64,000 bases of DNA from Cyclobacterium roseum (GTDB lineage: Bacteria; Bacteroidota; Bacteroidia; Cytophagales; Cyclobacteriaceae). The notes below the pieces were generated by a model, which saw nothing but the letters and a program-made list of their open reading frames with translations, was not told the origin of the DNA and ran no database searches. The position numbers and the translations under genes were made by a program. Positions 7,624-14,864 of the stretch are shown one piece after another. The stretch's first letter is position 1; each line of letters begins with the position of its first letter. The DNA lies in the NCBI RefSeq assembly GCF_010119225.1, contig NZ_WNKF01000001.1, positions 496,001 through 560,000 on the forward strand, given 5' to 3'.

Positions 7624-8277
7624 ATGAAAGATATTGATACCATCATTTTTGATATGGACGGAGTTTTAATCAATTCCGAGCCATTTTGGACAAAGGCTGA
7701 AAAGGAAGTGTTCTCATCCATTGGTGTGAAGTTGAATGATAAGGATTGTGAGAAAACCCGAAATATGACTACTGACGCTGTAACCAGGTTTTGGTTTGAA
7801 CAACAACCCTGGGACGGAGTGTCACTTAAAAAGGTAGAATGCCAAGTGATTGATCGGGTCGGTGATTTTATTAATATGGATGGTGAACCATTTGGAGGTG
7901 TAAAAATATTGATCGAAAAACTTCATGTCAAAGGCTATAAACTCGGACTTGCCACAAACTCCCCTTACAGGCTAATTCCAACCGTATTGAATAAACTGAA
8001 TTTGGCCAACTTCTTCAGTACTATTATTTCAGCAGAACATGAAATTGAAGGTAAGCCAAATCCCGCTGTTTATTTGAGTGCTGCAACAGCACTAAAATCA
8101 CCTCCCAATACGTGCGTTGCAATAGAAGATTCAGTGACAGGTTTAAAAGCCGCTAAAAAAGCAGGTATGGCTACAATTTTTCTTTCTTCTGAATTTAGCA
8201 AAAATGGATATACAAGCAAATGGGCAGATTTCACCTGTAACGACTTCCACGAAATTTTAGAACTTCTTAGGGTTTAA
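7624..8277 (+). CDS. HAD-family sugar phosphatase / beta-phosphoglucomutase-like hydrolase
   Basis: A 217-aa HAD hydrolase with all four motifs: DMDGVLINSEP (residues 10-20, nucleophile D10), the threonine/serine motif in LATNSPYR, the lysine in EGKPNPAVYLSA, and the acidic motif IEDSVTGLKAA. The small helical cap between motifs I and II and the NSEPFW sequence match the hexitol phosphatase (HxpB/YniC) and beta-phosphoglucomutase branch. It probably dephosphorylates a small sugar phosphate in the cytoplasm. Stands alone between the MBL hydrolase and an AraC regulator. Confidence 0.88.
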   Translation: MKDIDTIIFDMDGVLINSEPFWTKAEKEVFSSIGVKLNDKDCEKTRNMTTDAVTRFWFEQQPWDGVSLKKVECQVIDRVGDFINMDGEPFGGVKILIEKLHVKGYKLGLATNSPYRLIPTVLNKLNLANFFSTIISAEHEIEGKPNPAVYLSAATALKSPPNTCVAIEDSVTGLKAAKKAGMATIFLSSEFSKNGYTSKWADFTCNDFHEILELLRV

Positions 8278-8376
8278 ACATATTAAGGGATCGCAGATAA
8301 TAGTGAAGTTCTAACCAATCGGAATACTATTGCTTTTATCGCATATCAGAAAAGATATCAAGGAGCATAGCATTAA

Positions 8377-9243
8377 ATGAGACAAGTAATGAAAACTGAT
8401 CAAGTGTACAGTATACCATCTATATTTTTCGAATCAGTAAAGAATTCGGTTTCTTGTTTCATTAAGCCATATACCAATGCCCAAAAAGTGGACAAGGCAC
8501 AGATACTGATGGAAACCCACGTTTTGAGTTTCTTACTTGAAGGGGAAAAAAGCGTTATACTACCTGATTCAAAAGTAACCTTCCAAAACGACAGCTTTAT
8601 CCTGCTCAAAAAAGGCAATTGCCTAATGACCGAAAAGCTATCAGGCGAAGGTGGTTTCAAAAGTCTGTTGATATTCTTTGACAACGACTACCTGCTCCGA
8701 TTCTTCAAGAAATATAACCTTGCCTTATCATCAGCAAGCACAGATCGCGGCTTTTCAGTATTGCAGAAAGATGATTTGCTCAATTCAATTGCCTACTCGT
8801 TGCTACCTTACTTCGACAGTAAAAAGGATCTACCTGAAAGCATAAGTGAATTGAAGGCTGAAGAACTGCTACTGCAGATTGTCGATTTGTACGGCACGGA
8901 ATCGGTTTCCTTTCTCCTTGATCATCTCCAAGCCTATCGTGATATAGCGTTTAAAAAGGTCGTAGAGAGCAATATCACCAACAACCTAAACTCATCGCAA
9001 TTGGCCTTTTTATGCAACATGAGTCCTTCCACATTCAGACGTAAGTTCATTCAGTTTTACGGTGAAACACCAGGCAAATGGTTTACAAAAAAGAGATTAG
9101 AAAAGGCAGCGCAATTACTCAAGAGTTCAGACGCTAACGCATCTGAAATTTATTTGAAAGTAGGTTTTGAGTCCTTATCCAGTTTTATTCATGCCTTTAA
9201 AAAAGCGTATGGAGCAACGCCAAAAAAGTATCAAAATAGTTGA
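8377..9243 (+). CDS. AraC-family transcriptional regulator
   Basis: A 288-aa regulator. The N-terminal ~170 residues form a cupin-like sensing domain (VLSFLLEGEKSVILPDSKVTF), and the C-terminal ~100 residues hold the double helix-turn-helix of AraC proteins (SQLAFLCNMSPSTFRRKFIQ, then ASEIYLKVGFESLSSFIHAF). The ending TPKKYQNS fits the family. Ligand and targets are unknown. The genes downstream are a small signal-peptide fragment and a DinB-like protein on the same strand. An alternative start is the ATG four codons later. Confidence 0.9.
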   Translation: MRQVMKTDQVYSIPSIFFESVKNSVSCFIKPYTNAQKVDKAQILMETHVLSFLLEGEKSVILPDSKVTFQNDSFILLKKGNCLMTEKLSGEGGFKSLLIFFDNDYLLRFFKKYNLALSSASTDRGFSVLQKDDLLNSIAYSLLPYFDSKKDLPESISELKAEELLLQIVDLYGTESVSFLLDHLQAYRDIAFKKVVESNITNNLNSSQLAFLCNMSPSTFRRKFIQFYGETPGKWFTKKRLEKAAQLLKSSDANASEIYLKVGFESLSSFIHAFKKAYGATPKKYQNS

Positions 9244-9334
9244 TCATTTAGCTACACTTTTTGAAACTTAGGCACTAACATGATTCGGTTATCTCAACCT
9301 AATATTGTGGGAAACCATTAAAGCAACAAACGAT

Positions 9335-9508
9335 ATGAGAAACAAAACGATAATTCTATTCATTTCACTAACAGTCCTGTCCTTTTCAGGAATAGCGCAA
9401 ACATTCAGATTGAGCAATGCATCACTCACAGGCCAAGCTGTTGTTGGTTTTTATTTGAACGCCAATGTCATAGAGAAATCACCCACCGTATGTTATGCCC
9501 AACGATAG
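9335..9508 (+). pseudogene. Signal-peptide-bearing fragment of a lost exported protein
   Basis: From ATG 9335 the frame gives 57 residues: a textbook signal peptide (KTIILFISLTVLSFSGIAQ), then about 35 residues ending abruptly and overlapping the start of the DinB-like gene by a few codons. The mature part is too short for a known fold. I read it as the amputated 5' end of a secreted-protein gene, though a small exported peptide cannot be excluded. Confidence 0.4.
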
Positions 9509-9512
9509 ACTT

Positions 9513-10076
9513 ATGGAAAATTATTTAGAAAGTGTCATCAAGCAATTCAAGTATTACCAAGGGCTTGGCTGGTACACTATGAACCAGATTGATGAAAAGT
9601 CGCTATTCTACGAACCGGCAGACGATACCAACTCAATTGCCATAATCGTAAAGCACCTTCACGGTAATATGCTTTCCAGATGGACAGATTTTCTAAACGC
9701 TGATGGAGAGAAAGAATGGCGTAAAAGAGACGAAGAGTTTGAAGGAACATTGACCAATCGAAAAGAGGTGTATAAACTTTGGAATGAAGGTTGGGATTGT
9801 CTTTTTAAAGCCATAGAACCGCTTAAAGCTGATCAACTAGACCAGATCATTTACATCAGAAATGAAGGTCATACAGTCATGGAAGCAATCAACAGACAGC
9901 TCTGTCATTACATCTATCACGTTGGCCAAATTGTATTTCTCGGTAAAATAGTAACAGGTTCTAATTGGGTGAGCCCTTCCATTCCAAAAGGAAAATCCAA
10001 GGACTTTAATAAAAACAAGTTTGCACAAGAGAAGTCAAGAAAGCACTTCACAGACAATGATGATGTCAAAAAATGA
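9513..10076 (+). CDS. DUF1572 / DinB-superfamily protein
   Basis: A 187-aa four-helix-bundle protein of the DinB/YfiT type, closest to DUF1572. Supporting sequence: IAIIVKHLHGNMLSRWTDFL with a conserved His, WNEGWDCLFKAI, and the late CHYIYHVGQIVFLGK. The three histidines in these segments are the usual metal-binding triad of the superfamily. Some relatives are thiol S-transferases (bacillithiol or mycothiol dependent), but this member's reaction is unknown. The start is set at ATG 9513 (MENYLESVIKQF) since DUF1572 proteins begin this way; the frame is open for six codons further upstream. Confidence 0.8.
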   Translation: MENYLESVIKQFKYYQGLGWYTMNQIDEKSLFYEPADDTNSIAIIVKHLHGNMLSRWTDFLNADGEKEWRKRDEEFEGTLTNRKEVYKLWNEGWDCLFKAIEPLKADQLDQIIYIRNEGHTVMEAINRQLCHYIYHVGQIVFLGKIVTGSNWVSPSIPKGKSKDFNKNKFAQEKSRKHFTDNDDVKK

Positions 10077-10126
10077 CACTTCAACTTCTTGTATTCTATA
10101 TTTAATAAAGACTAAAACAGGCACCA

Positions 10127-10270
10127 ATGTTAAAATCAATTTTCACACTATTAGTAATAAAACTTTTCAGTAGCTGCGGCAACAACCCAGCTAGTACCGA
10201 TCCGATTCCATCTCATGATAGTTTTATAATTGAATCTAAAAATGTCATAGCAAAAAAAGATAAGCCTTGA
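10127..10270 (+). pseudogene. Truncated lipoprotein N-terminus
   Basis: A 47-aa frame starting MLKSIFTLLVIKLFSSCG. The lipobox-like FSSC with a lipid-attachment Cys at residue 17 is followed by Asn/Pro/Ser-rich linker (NNPASTDPIP) and then a stop. It has the head of a lipoprotein but no body. Together with the fragment at 9335 it suggests that genes for exported proteins were lost here. A genuine small lipoprotein is a less likely alternative. Confidence 0.35.
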
Positions 10271-10322
10271 TTTAGGTAATCAATCAAATTAATTGATGTT
10301 TACTTCGTTCTAAAATTGCAAG

Positions 10323-11027
10323 ATGAAAATAGCTCTTATCCAACTCAAAGCGGAGAAAGGAAACGTATCTCACAACATCGCCAACCACATCAGTTGGATA
10401 GAAAGAGTTGTTATGCACAATCCCGATTTAATTATCTTCCCCGAACTTTCAATTACCGGTTTTGAACCAACACTTGCTAAGGAATTGGCCTTCCAAGAGT
10501 CGGACAAGAGATTTGATGTTTTCCAGAAGTATAGTGACAAAATGAATTGCTCAATTTCTTTTGGATTACCCCTAAAAAAAACTCAAGGTATTCAAATTGC
10601 CATGCTTATATTTCAACCGAAAATTCCTAGAACATTCTATTCAAAGCAGTGGCTTCATGAAGATGAAATTCAATATTTTACTCCAGGAACTAGCCAAACC
10701 ATCTTGTCAGTTAATGATACTTGTATTGCACCTGCAATTTGCTACGAATCTCTGAATCCAAGCCATTTAACAAATTGCCTAACGCTCGGAACAGCTATTT
10801 ATCTCGCTAGTGTTTCTAAACATGATAAAGGAATATCCGAAGCATATAAATACTATAGCAAAATAGCCTCTCTTAACTCAATGCCAGTTCTTGTTGTAAA
10901 TAGCGTTGGATATTGTGACAATTTCATGAGTGCAGGTCAATCCGCAGTTTGGGATTCAAAAGGGAATTTGGTTGAAAATCTGAGTACAGATAAAGAAGGT
11001 TTCCTACTCTATGATTACATGTCTTGA
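10323..11027 (+). CDS. Carbon-nitrogen hydrolase (nitrilase superfamily)
   Basis: A 234-aa member of the nitrilase/amidase superfamily. The Glu-Lys-Cys triad is visible: Glu in IIFPELSITGFEP (~residue 42), Lys in YSKQWLHEDE (~108) and Cys in PAICYESLNP (~144). A second supporting Glu lies in KQWLHEDE. The enzyme should hydrolyse an amide or nitrile bond of a small molecule in the cytoplasm; no substrate can be named. It stands alone, ahead of copy 2 of the unknown family, and looks like another single-gene cargo of this accessory region. Confidence 0.88.
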   Translation: MKIALIQLKAEKGNVSHNIANHISWIERVVMHNPDLIIFPELSITGFEPTLAKELAFQESDKRFDVFQKYSDKMNCSISFGLPLKKTQGIQIAMLIFQPKIPRTFYSKQWLHEDEIQYFTPGTSQTILSVNDTCIAPAICYESLNPSHLTNCLTLGTAIYLASVSKHDKGISEAYKYYSKIASLNSMPVLVVNSVGYCDNFMSAGQSAVWDSKGNLVENLSTDKEGFLLYDYMS

Positions 11028-11159
11028 TATGGAAAGTAAGTATGGTTTTTTGAATAGCTATGGAAAAAACACCAAAGCTTCTGAGCAAAGATCCAGACAT
11101 CTGAAGGATCTTACTTTAATAAATTAATGAAATACAATTAATTTTTCCCATTTTTGAGC

Positions 11160-11636
11160 ATGTCAAACATTTCCGTTGAAGAGTTAGCCCAGTACCTTTC
11201 CTCCAAAAAACCCGGATTCCAAACCCAAAATGGCCTGTCCATTTATTTGATTGACGGGGCAATTTCTTCCAATTATGATTTTGAAATGGAAGAACTGGAA
11301 TTTTCCTTTAGTTTATTTTCCGAAGCGGAAAGTCTGCATGACTTTATGGAGGGGTTTAGGGTCAAAAATATAAATGATTTTGAAGCATTGGGTTACAATA
11401 ATAGTTGGATCCGATACCTCAACCGGGAAGCAGATATGGAGGTTTGCCAGATGGAATTCTACGAGGGCCCGCTATGTTTTCGATTACACAAAATGAAAAC
11501 CCTGGTATTCGCTGCCTCCTTACATTTCTATGATGAAGTGTATGAACTCCTGACCTTACCGGAAGATTTTGTTTCTTATTTTTCCAAAAATAAATCCAAG
11601 ATTGCTACTGCTATGGCAAATCGGTATCAATTTTAG
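11160..11636 (+). CDS. Unknown protein family, intact copy 2
   Basis: An intact 158-aa acidic protein, one of three closely related copies in this window. It has no signal peptide, membrane segment or recognisable catalytic motif. Conserved across copies are EELAQYLSSKKPGFQTQNG, the acidic SNYDFEMEELEFSFSLFSE, ALGYNNSWIRYLNREAD and RLHKMKTLVFAASLHFYDEV. ATG at 11160 is preferred over an in-frame TTG two codons upstream. The gene lies just before a HigBA module, and copy 3 lies just after it. The low-complexity acidic centre is reminiscent of small inhibitor or immunity proteins, but that is speculation. I do not recognise the family. Confidence 0.75.
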   Translation: MSNISVEELAQYLSSKKPGFQTQNGLSIYLIDGAISSNYDFEMEELEFSFSLFSEAESLHDFMEGFRVKNINDFEALGYNNSWIRYLNREADMEVCQMEFYEGPLCFRLHKMKTLVFAASLHFYDEVYELLTLPEDFVSYFSKNKSKIATAMANRYQF

Positions 11637-11740
11637 GAAAAAATTACCCGCAGCCTGATGCTTAAACCCAATTAACTTAGGAAGGATCAGAAAGGATGCG
11701 TTTACCAGTTGAATTGCTTATTCAAGCTTATGAAATGGAC
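11637..11740 (+). repeat. 3' flank duplicated downstream of copies 2 and 3
   Basis: The first ~100 bases after the copy 2 stop match those after the copy 3 stop (13199-13310): both contain CAGCCTGATGCTTAAACCCA, AAGGATGCGTTTAC and TTCAAGCTTAT, with small indels. The duplicated segment therefore extends beyond the coding region. It includes a 46-codon frame at 11696-11836 (beginning MRLPVELLIQAYEM, preceded by AAAGG) that is disrupted in the other copy. I cannot say whether it is expressed. Confidence 0.6.
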
Positions 11741-11932
11741 AGAAGCTTTGAAAGTACTATTTCACAGATCGGCATGTGTAGAGGGCTTCTACCCTACCCT
11801 GGAAGAAAAAGCGGTCACCCTTCTTTACCTGATTAAATAGATCTAAAACTTTCAAGATTCCATTGAAGATAAATTTTATATTTTGTAACTTTGTTACAAA
11901 TATCAAAACTTCTGTACAGCTATTCCGTCGAA

Positions 11933-12229
11933 ATGCGAATCGTTACGTTTAAGCGAATCAAAGAATTTTCAGAAAAACATGCAGATGCTGAAATTCCGTT
12001 GCGATTTTGGTATTCGGTGACAAGTAAGAAAGATTGGGGATCAATAAACGATATCAAGAAAGATTTTAATTCGGTCGATTATGTTGGTAATCACCGTTTT
12101 GTTTTCAACATTAAAGGGAACGACTATCGTCTGATTGCTATTATTTCATTTAATGCTAAGAAAGTATATATACGATTTATTGGCACCCATGCGGAATATG
12201 ACAAAATAAAGGACATTCAAAATACCTGA
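11933..12229 (+). CDS. higB: HigB-family type II toxin
   Basis: A 98-aa RelE-superfamily toxin of the HigB type that probably cleaves mRNA on the ribosome. Sequence support: RIKEFSEKHADAEIPLRFWY, then W-G-S-INDIKKDF, then NHRFVFNIKGNDYRLIAIISF and the terminal YIRFIGTHAEYDKI, which together match HigB toxins of Bacteroidota. The start is set at ATG 11933 (MRIVTFKRI), since the 14 codons before it are not conserved in the family. The toxin precedes its antitoxin by 3 bp, the reverse of most modules but typical of higBA. Confidence 0.88.
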   Translation: MRIVTFKRIKEFSEKHADAEIPLRFWYSVTSKKDWGSINDIKKDFNSVDYVGNHRFVFNIKGNDYRLIAIISFNAKKVYIRFIGTHAEYDKIKDIQNT

Positions 12230-12232
12230 GCC

Positions 12233-12592
12233 ATGATTAAGTCAGAAAAAGAATATACTGCCATAAAAAACAGAATTGAGGAATTACTTTCTGTTGCTGA
12301 AAACATAGAAAATACAGAAGCTAAGGGCTACGTGGAGCTCAATTTGCTTTCCGATTTGGTGGCGGATTACGAGGAATTGCATCACCCTATCCAGCCTCCT
12401 ACCCTTTCGGAGGCCATAAAACTGCGAATGCATGAGCGAGGTTTAAATCAACGAGCGCTTTCTCAATATTTGGGTGTAAGTAGTTCCAGAATCAGCGAAT
12501 ACCTCAATGGGAAAAGTGAACCTACCCTTAAAGTTGCCCGTGAAATAAGCCGAAAATTGGATATTGAAGCATCCATTGTTTTAGGGGTTTAA
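12233..12592 (+). CDS. higA: HigA-family antitoxin (XRE regulator)
   Basis: A 119-aa antitoxin with an N-terminal helical part (EYTAIKNRIEELLSVAENIE) and a C-terminal helix-turn-helix, RGLNQRALSQYLGVSSSRIS at about residues 69-88, ending with the degenerate dimer helix. It neutralises HigB and represses the promoter. A decayed second copy of its C-terminal half lies at 13376-13490, after copy 3 of the unknown gene, so the unit (unknown gene plus higBA) was probably duplicated in tandem and then partly deleted. Confidence 0.88.
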   Translation: MIKSEKEYTAIKNRIEELLSVAENIENTEAKGYVELNLLSDLVADYEELHHPIQPPTLSEAIKLRMHERGLNQRALSQYLGVSSSRISEYLNGKSEPTLKVAREISRKLDIEASIVLGV

Positions 12593-12659
12593 ATCTACAC
12601 GCTTGGTTTTGGGTTGCTTGATAATATTATAATGAAAATGGGTAAAATAAGTAATTATT

Positions 12660-12676
12660 CTTTCCGTATCGGAAAG
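12660..12676. promoter_or_regulatory. Perfect palindrome upstream of copy 3
   Basis: CTTTCCG-TAT-CGGAAAG is a perfect 7+7 bp inverted repeat lying 55 bp upstream of the start of copy 3 and 67 bp after the higA stop. It looks like an operator for a dimeric regulator. A diverged version occurs in the repeat at about 3153-3170. Whether HigA binds it is not known from the sequence. Confidence 0.5.
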
Positions 12677-12730
12677 TAACCTTTCACCGTGAAAATTAGT
12701 GATTGACCCTCGATTTTAACAATACCTAAA

Positions 12731-13198
12731 ATGCCAGTCGAAGAATTAGCCCAGTACCTTTCCTCCAAAAAACCCGGATTCCAAACCCAAAATGGCCTGT
12801 CCATTTATTTGATTGACGGGGCAATTTCTTCCAATTATGATTTTGAAATGGAAGAACTGGAATTTTCCTTTAGTTTATTTTCCGAAGAAGAAAGTCTTGG
12901 CGAGTTTATGGAGGGGTTTAGGATCCAGCGCATCAAAGATTTTGAAGCATTGGGTTACAACAATAGTTGGATCCGATACCTCAACCGGGAAGCCGATATG
13001 GAGGTTTGCCAGATGGAATTCGAAGAGGGCCCGCTATGTTTTCGATTGCACAAAATGAAAACCCTGGTATTCGCTGCCTCCCTACATTTCTATGATGAAG
13101 TGTATGAACACCTGACACTACCGGAAGATTTTATTTCTTATTTTTCCAAAAATAAATCCAAGATTGCTACTGCTATGGCAAATCGGTATCAATTTTAG
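12731..13198 (+). CDS. Unknown protein family, intact copy 3
   Basis: A 155-aa protein nearly identical to copy 2 except at the N-terminus (begins MPVEELAQYL) and scattered changes such as ESLGEFMEGFRIQRIKDFEA. Between copies 1 and 3, GEF(I/M)EGFR(V/I)QRIKDF is shared while copy 2 differs, so copies 1 and 3 are closest in this stretch although copy 2 and copy 3 share the C-terminal end KSKIATAMANRYQF. The upstream DNA differs from copies 1 and 2 and carries the CTTTCCG palindrome. The preserved reading frame in two of three copies suggests selection. Function unknown. Confidence 0.75.
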   Translation: MPVEELAQYLSSKKPGFQTQNGLSIYLIDGAISSNYDFEMEELEFSFSLFSEEESLGEFMEGFRIQRIKDFEALGYNNSWIRYLNREADMEVCQMEFEEGPLCFRLHKMKTLVFAASLHFYDEVYEHLTLPEDFISYFSKNKSKIATAMANRYQF

Positions 13199-13310
13199 GG
13201 AAAATTACCCTCAGCCTGATGCTTAAACCCAAAAAGGGTGCTTACATCGGTAAGATCAGAAAGGATGCGTTTACTTGATGTAGTTGCTTTTTCAAGCTTA
13301 TAAAATGGAC
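13199..13310 (+). repeat. 3' flank duplicated downstream of copy 3
   Basis: Counterpart of 11637-11740. The match ends shortly before the higA remnant. The small frame present after copy 2 is interrupted here (MRLLDVVAFSSL then stop). Confidence 0.55.
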
Positions 13311-13375
13311 GGTAGGCAAGAATCAGGTAAACAGTAAAATAAGCATTATTTTTTTCCTACAGGATCTCAGTTCAT

Positions 13376-13490
13376 CATCACCCTATCCAGCCTCCTACCC
13401 TTCCCGAAGCCATAAAACTTCGAATGCATGAAAAAATAAAAAAAGCACTTTCTCAGTATTTGGGCAAGTAGTTCCAGAATTAGCGAATGT
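13376..13490 (+). pseudogene. higA remnant
   Basis: About 115 bases match the C-terminal half of higA (CATCACCCTATCCAGCCTCC, CATAAAACTTCGAATGCATGA, TTTCTCAGTATTTGGG, GTTCCAGAATTAGCGAATG) with a missing stretch around the helix-turn-helix and a frameshift (GGGTGTAAG became GGGCAAG). No matching higB remains between it and copy 3. It is the tail of a duplicated module and cannot encode a working antitoxin. Confidence 0.75.
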
Positions 13491-13491
13491 C

Positions 13492-13797
13492 TTAAATCCT
13501 TGTACTGGCTGGATCCTTTCTGGTATCTACCACCGCTTCGACATACAAGGCCTTTCCTTCTACACTATATATGATCTTATAATTACCTTCAACCAAGTAG
13601 CGGAATGAACGGCTTACAGTTTTATCTGTATCTTGAGGTGATCCAGATTCTGGAAAAGCTTCCAATTGACGGGTTCTTGCCAAAATAGACCTGGCCACCT
13701 TCTTCGCCGCTTGGGGAGATTTGTCAAGAAGAAAATCATAGATGGCTTCTAAATCGCCTAAAGATTCATCGGTCCAGATTACTTGTGCTTTCTTCAC
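13492..13797 (-). CDS. RelE/ParE-family toxin
   Basis: A 101-aa toxin with the ParE-like fold pattern: VIWTDESLGDLEAIYDFL at the start, ARSILARTRQLEAFPESGSP, RSFRYLVEGNYKIIYSV, and the last strand KALYVEAVVDTRKDP. Members inhibit gyrase or cleave mRNA; which applies is not visible. It is second in a two-gene operon. Its ATG overlaps the antitoxin stop by 4 nt. Two decayed copies of this gene occur in the window, at 15890-16031 and 22605-22680, so the module has been duplicated or inserted several times in this genome. Confidence 0.85.
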   Translation of the reverse strand: MKKAQVIWTDESLGDLEAIYDFLLDKSPQAAKKVARSILARTRQLEAFPESGSPQDTDKTVSRSFRYLVEGNYKIIYSVEGKALYVEAVVDTRKDPASTRI

Positions 13798-14027
13798 TGA
13801 TTAAACTTGCTTTCGAAATAAGTCTCCATATCTTCCTGGCTATGGGTCCTCCCGCTTTCTATGTCAGCCTCTGAGCGTTTTAATTTGGATTCCAGTTTTT
13901 CTCCCATTCTCGAATGATATGCCGATTCCATGGAAGATTTACGTAAGTCATCAATTTTTTCGACCATGGCTTCATCTTGCCTGGTTAACCAATTGATCAG
14001 TTCTATTTTTTTAACAGCTAAGTTCAT
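13794..14027 (-). CDS. Antitoxin of the RelE/ParE-type module
   Basis: A 77-aa acidic/basic helical protein upstream of the toxin: KKIELINWLTRQDEAMVEKI followed by KLKRSEADIESGRTHSQEDM. The ending pattern (SEADIESGRxHSxEDMxxYF) is typical of Bacteroidota antitoxins paired with RelE/ParE toxins. The start at 14027 (MNLAVKKIEL) is preferred; the longer frame to 14096 runs into the AT-rich upstream repeat and is hydrophobic junk. Stop and toxin start overlap (ATGA), so translation is coupled. Confidence 0.75.
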   Translation of the reverse strand: MNLAVKKIELINWLTRQDEAMVEKIDDLRKSSMESAYHSRMGEKLESKLKRSEADIESGRTHSQEDMETYFESKFNQ

Positions 14028-14033
14028 TTCTAT

Positions 14034-14170
14034 CATAATTACATTTAAAGATAACGATAAATTATAAAAAATGATTATGTGAATAATCCCAGCCACTGTT
14101 TATTCCTTAAAAAACCACTGTTTAATTCTGTACCGGAATTGTACCGCCACTAGGTTAACCTATTCTCAAC
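14034..14170. repeat. Dispersed non-coding repeat, copy B
   Basis: Upstream region of the antitoxin: ATTTAAAGATAACGATAAATTAT, CCAGCCACTGTTTATTCCTTAAAAA, TTTAATTCTGTACCGGAATTGTACCG and AGGTTAACCTATT in order. The same blocks occur in the same order at 16055-16180, and the last two resemble 5035-5090. AGGTTAACCT (14153-14162) is a perfect 10-bp palindrome and a possible operator. Confidence 0.6.
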
Positions 14171-14307
14171 CTGATTGTCAAAAACAAAGGCTTTGTAAAT
14201 TGCAATTTAAAAAAAAAATTGTATCTGAGTTGGTCACTAAAAACAGGAACTATTAACCTTGCTTTTATGGTTTTTCCGGTGTATTATTACACCATAACTA
14301 CACAAGT

Positions 14308-14550
14308 ATGGCCAGACAAACAATAACAGTAAACGAGCCGAACGACCGATGGATGAAGGAAAAGATCCAGGGTAACGAATATGCAAGTAAGAGTGAGTTG
14401 ATCAATGACTTGATCCGTAGGCAAAGAGAACAAGAAGAAGAACGAATTTGGCTACGGAATGAGCTAATCAAAGGTGAGGAAAGCGGTCTATCCCGTAAAT
14501 CTATGGCCGAAATATTGGAAGAGGCCAAAAAGCGGGCTAAAAAAGGATAA
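14308..14550 (+). CDS. parD: ParD-family antitoxin (ribbon-helix-helix)
   Basis: An 80-aa antitoxin. The N-terminal ribbon-helix-helix ARQTITVNEPNDRWMKEKI...ASKSELINDLIRRQRE is characteristic of ParD/CopG-like DNA-binding antitoxins. The C-terminal half (EERIWLRNELIKGEESGLS, MAEILEEAKKRAKK) is the flexible toxin-binding tail. It should repress its own promoter and mask ParE. The region just upstream has a near palindrome (GTATTATTACACC) but no clear operator. The stop codon overlaps the toxin start by one base (TAATG). Confidence 0.9.
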   Translation: MARQTITVNEPNDRWMKEKIQGNEYASKSELINDLIRRQREQEEERIWLRNELIKGEESGLSRKSMAEILEEAKKRAKKG

Positions 14551-14822
14551 TGAAGTACGTACTTACGCACCAAGCTGAGGAAGACCTTATCGCAATTTAC
14601 TTGTATGGTCTGGAAGTTTTTGGACCTACACAGGCAGAAAAGTATCACCGCTCAGTTGAAAAAGCATTTGAGAGGATAGCTGAAAACCCCAAGATGTTTC
14701 CTTTGGCTTCCCATATTCGGGAAGGATATAGCTATTGTGTCCACATCTCGCATACGATATTTTTCACAGTAGACGATCAGGTCAGGATAGTCAGAATCAT
14801 AGGAAGACAAAAATTTCCTTAA
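14550..14822 (+). CDS. parE: ParE-family toxin
   Basis: A 90-aa ParE toxin. Sequence support: TKQAEEDL-type start (LTHQAEEDLIAIYLYGLEVFG), the helix QAEKYHRSVEKAFERIAENP, and the C-terminal CVHISHTIFFTVDDQVRIVRIIG ending in the typical RQKF. Known relatives poison DNA gyrase. It belongs to a different branch from the toxin at 13492: sequence and gene order (plus strand, ParD partner) both differ. The two modules are divergently arranged, with starts about 280 bp apart. Confidence 0.9.
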   Translation: MKYVLTHQAEEDLIAIYLYGLEVFGPTQAEKYHRSVEKAFERIAENPKMFPLASHIREGYSYCVHISHTIFFTVDDQVRIVRIIGRQKFP

Positions 14823-14864
14823 ACCATGATCAATCCTCAGCACCCATTTTAGAATTGGGGCAAA

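Noticed and set aside
5166-14822. Integron-type gene cassette array
   Set aside because: Genes lie on both strands with their own promoters, no attC-like sites separate them, and no integron integrase is visible.
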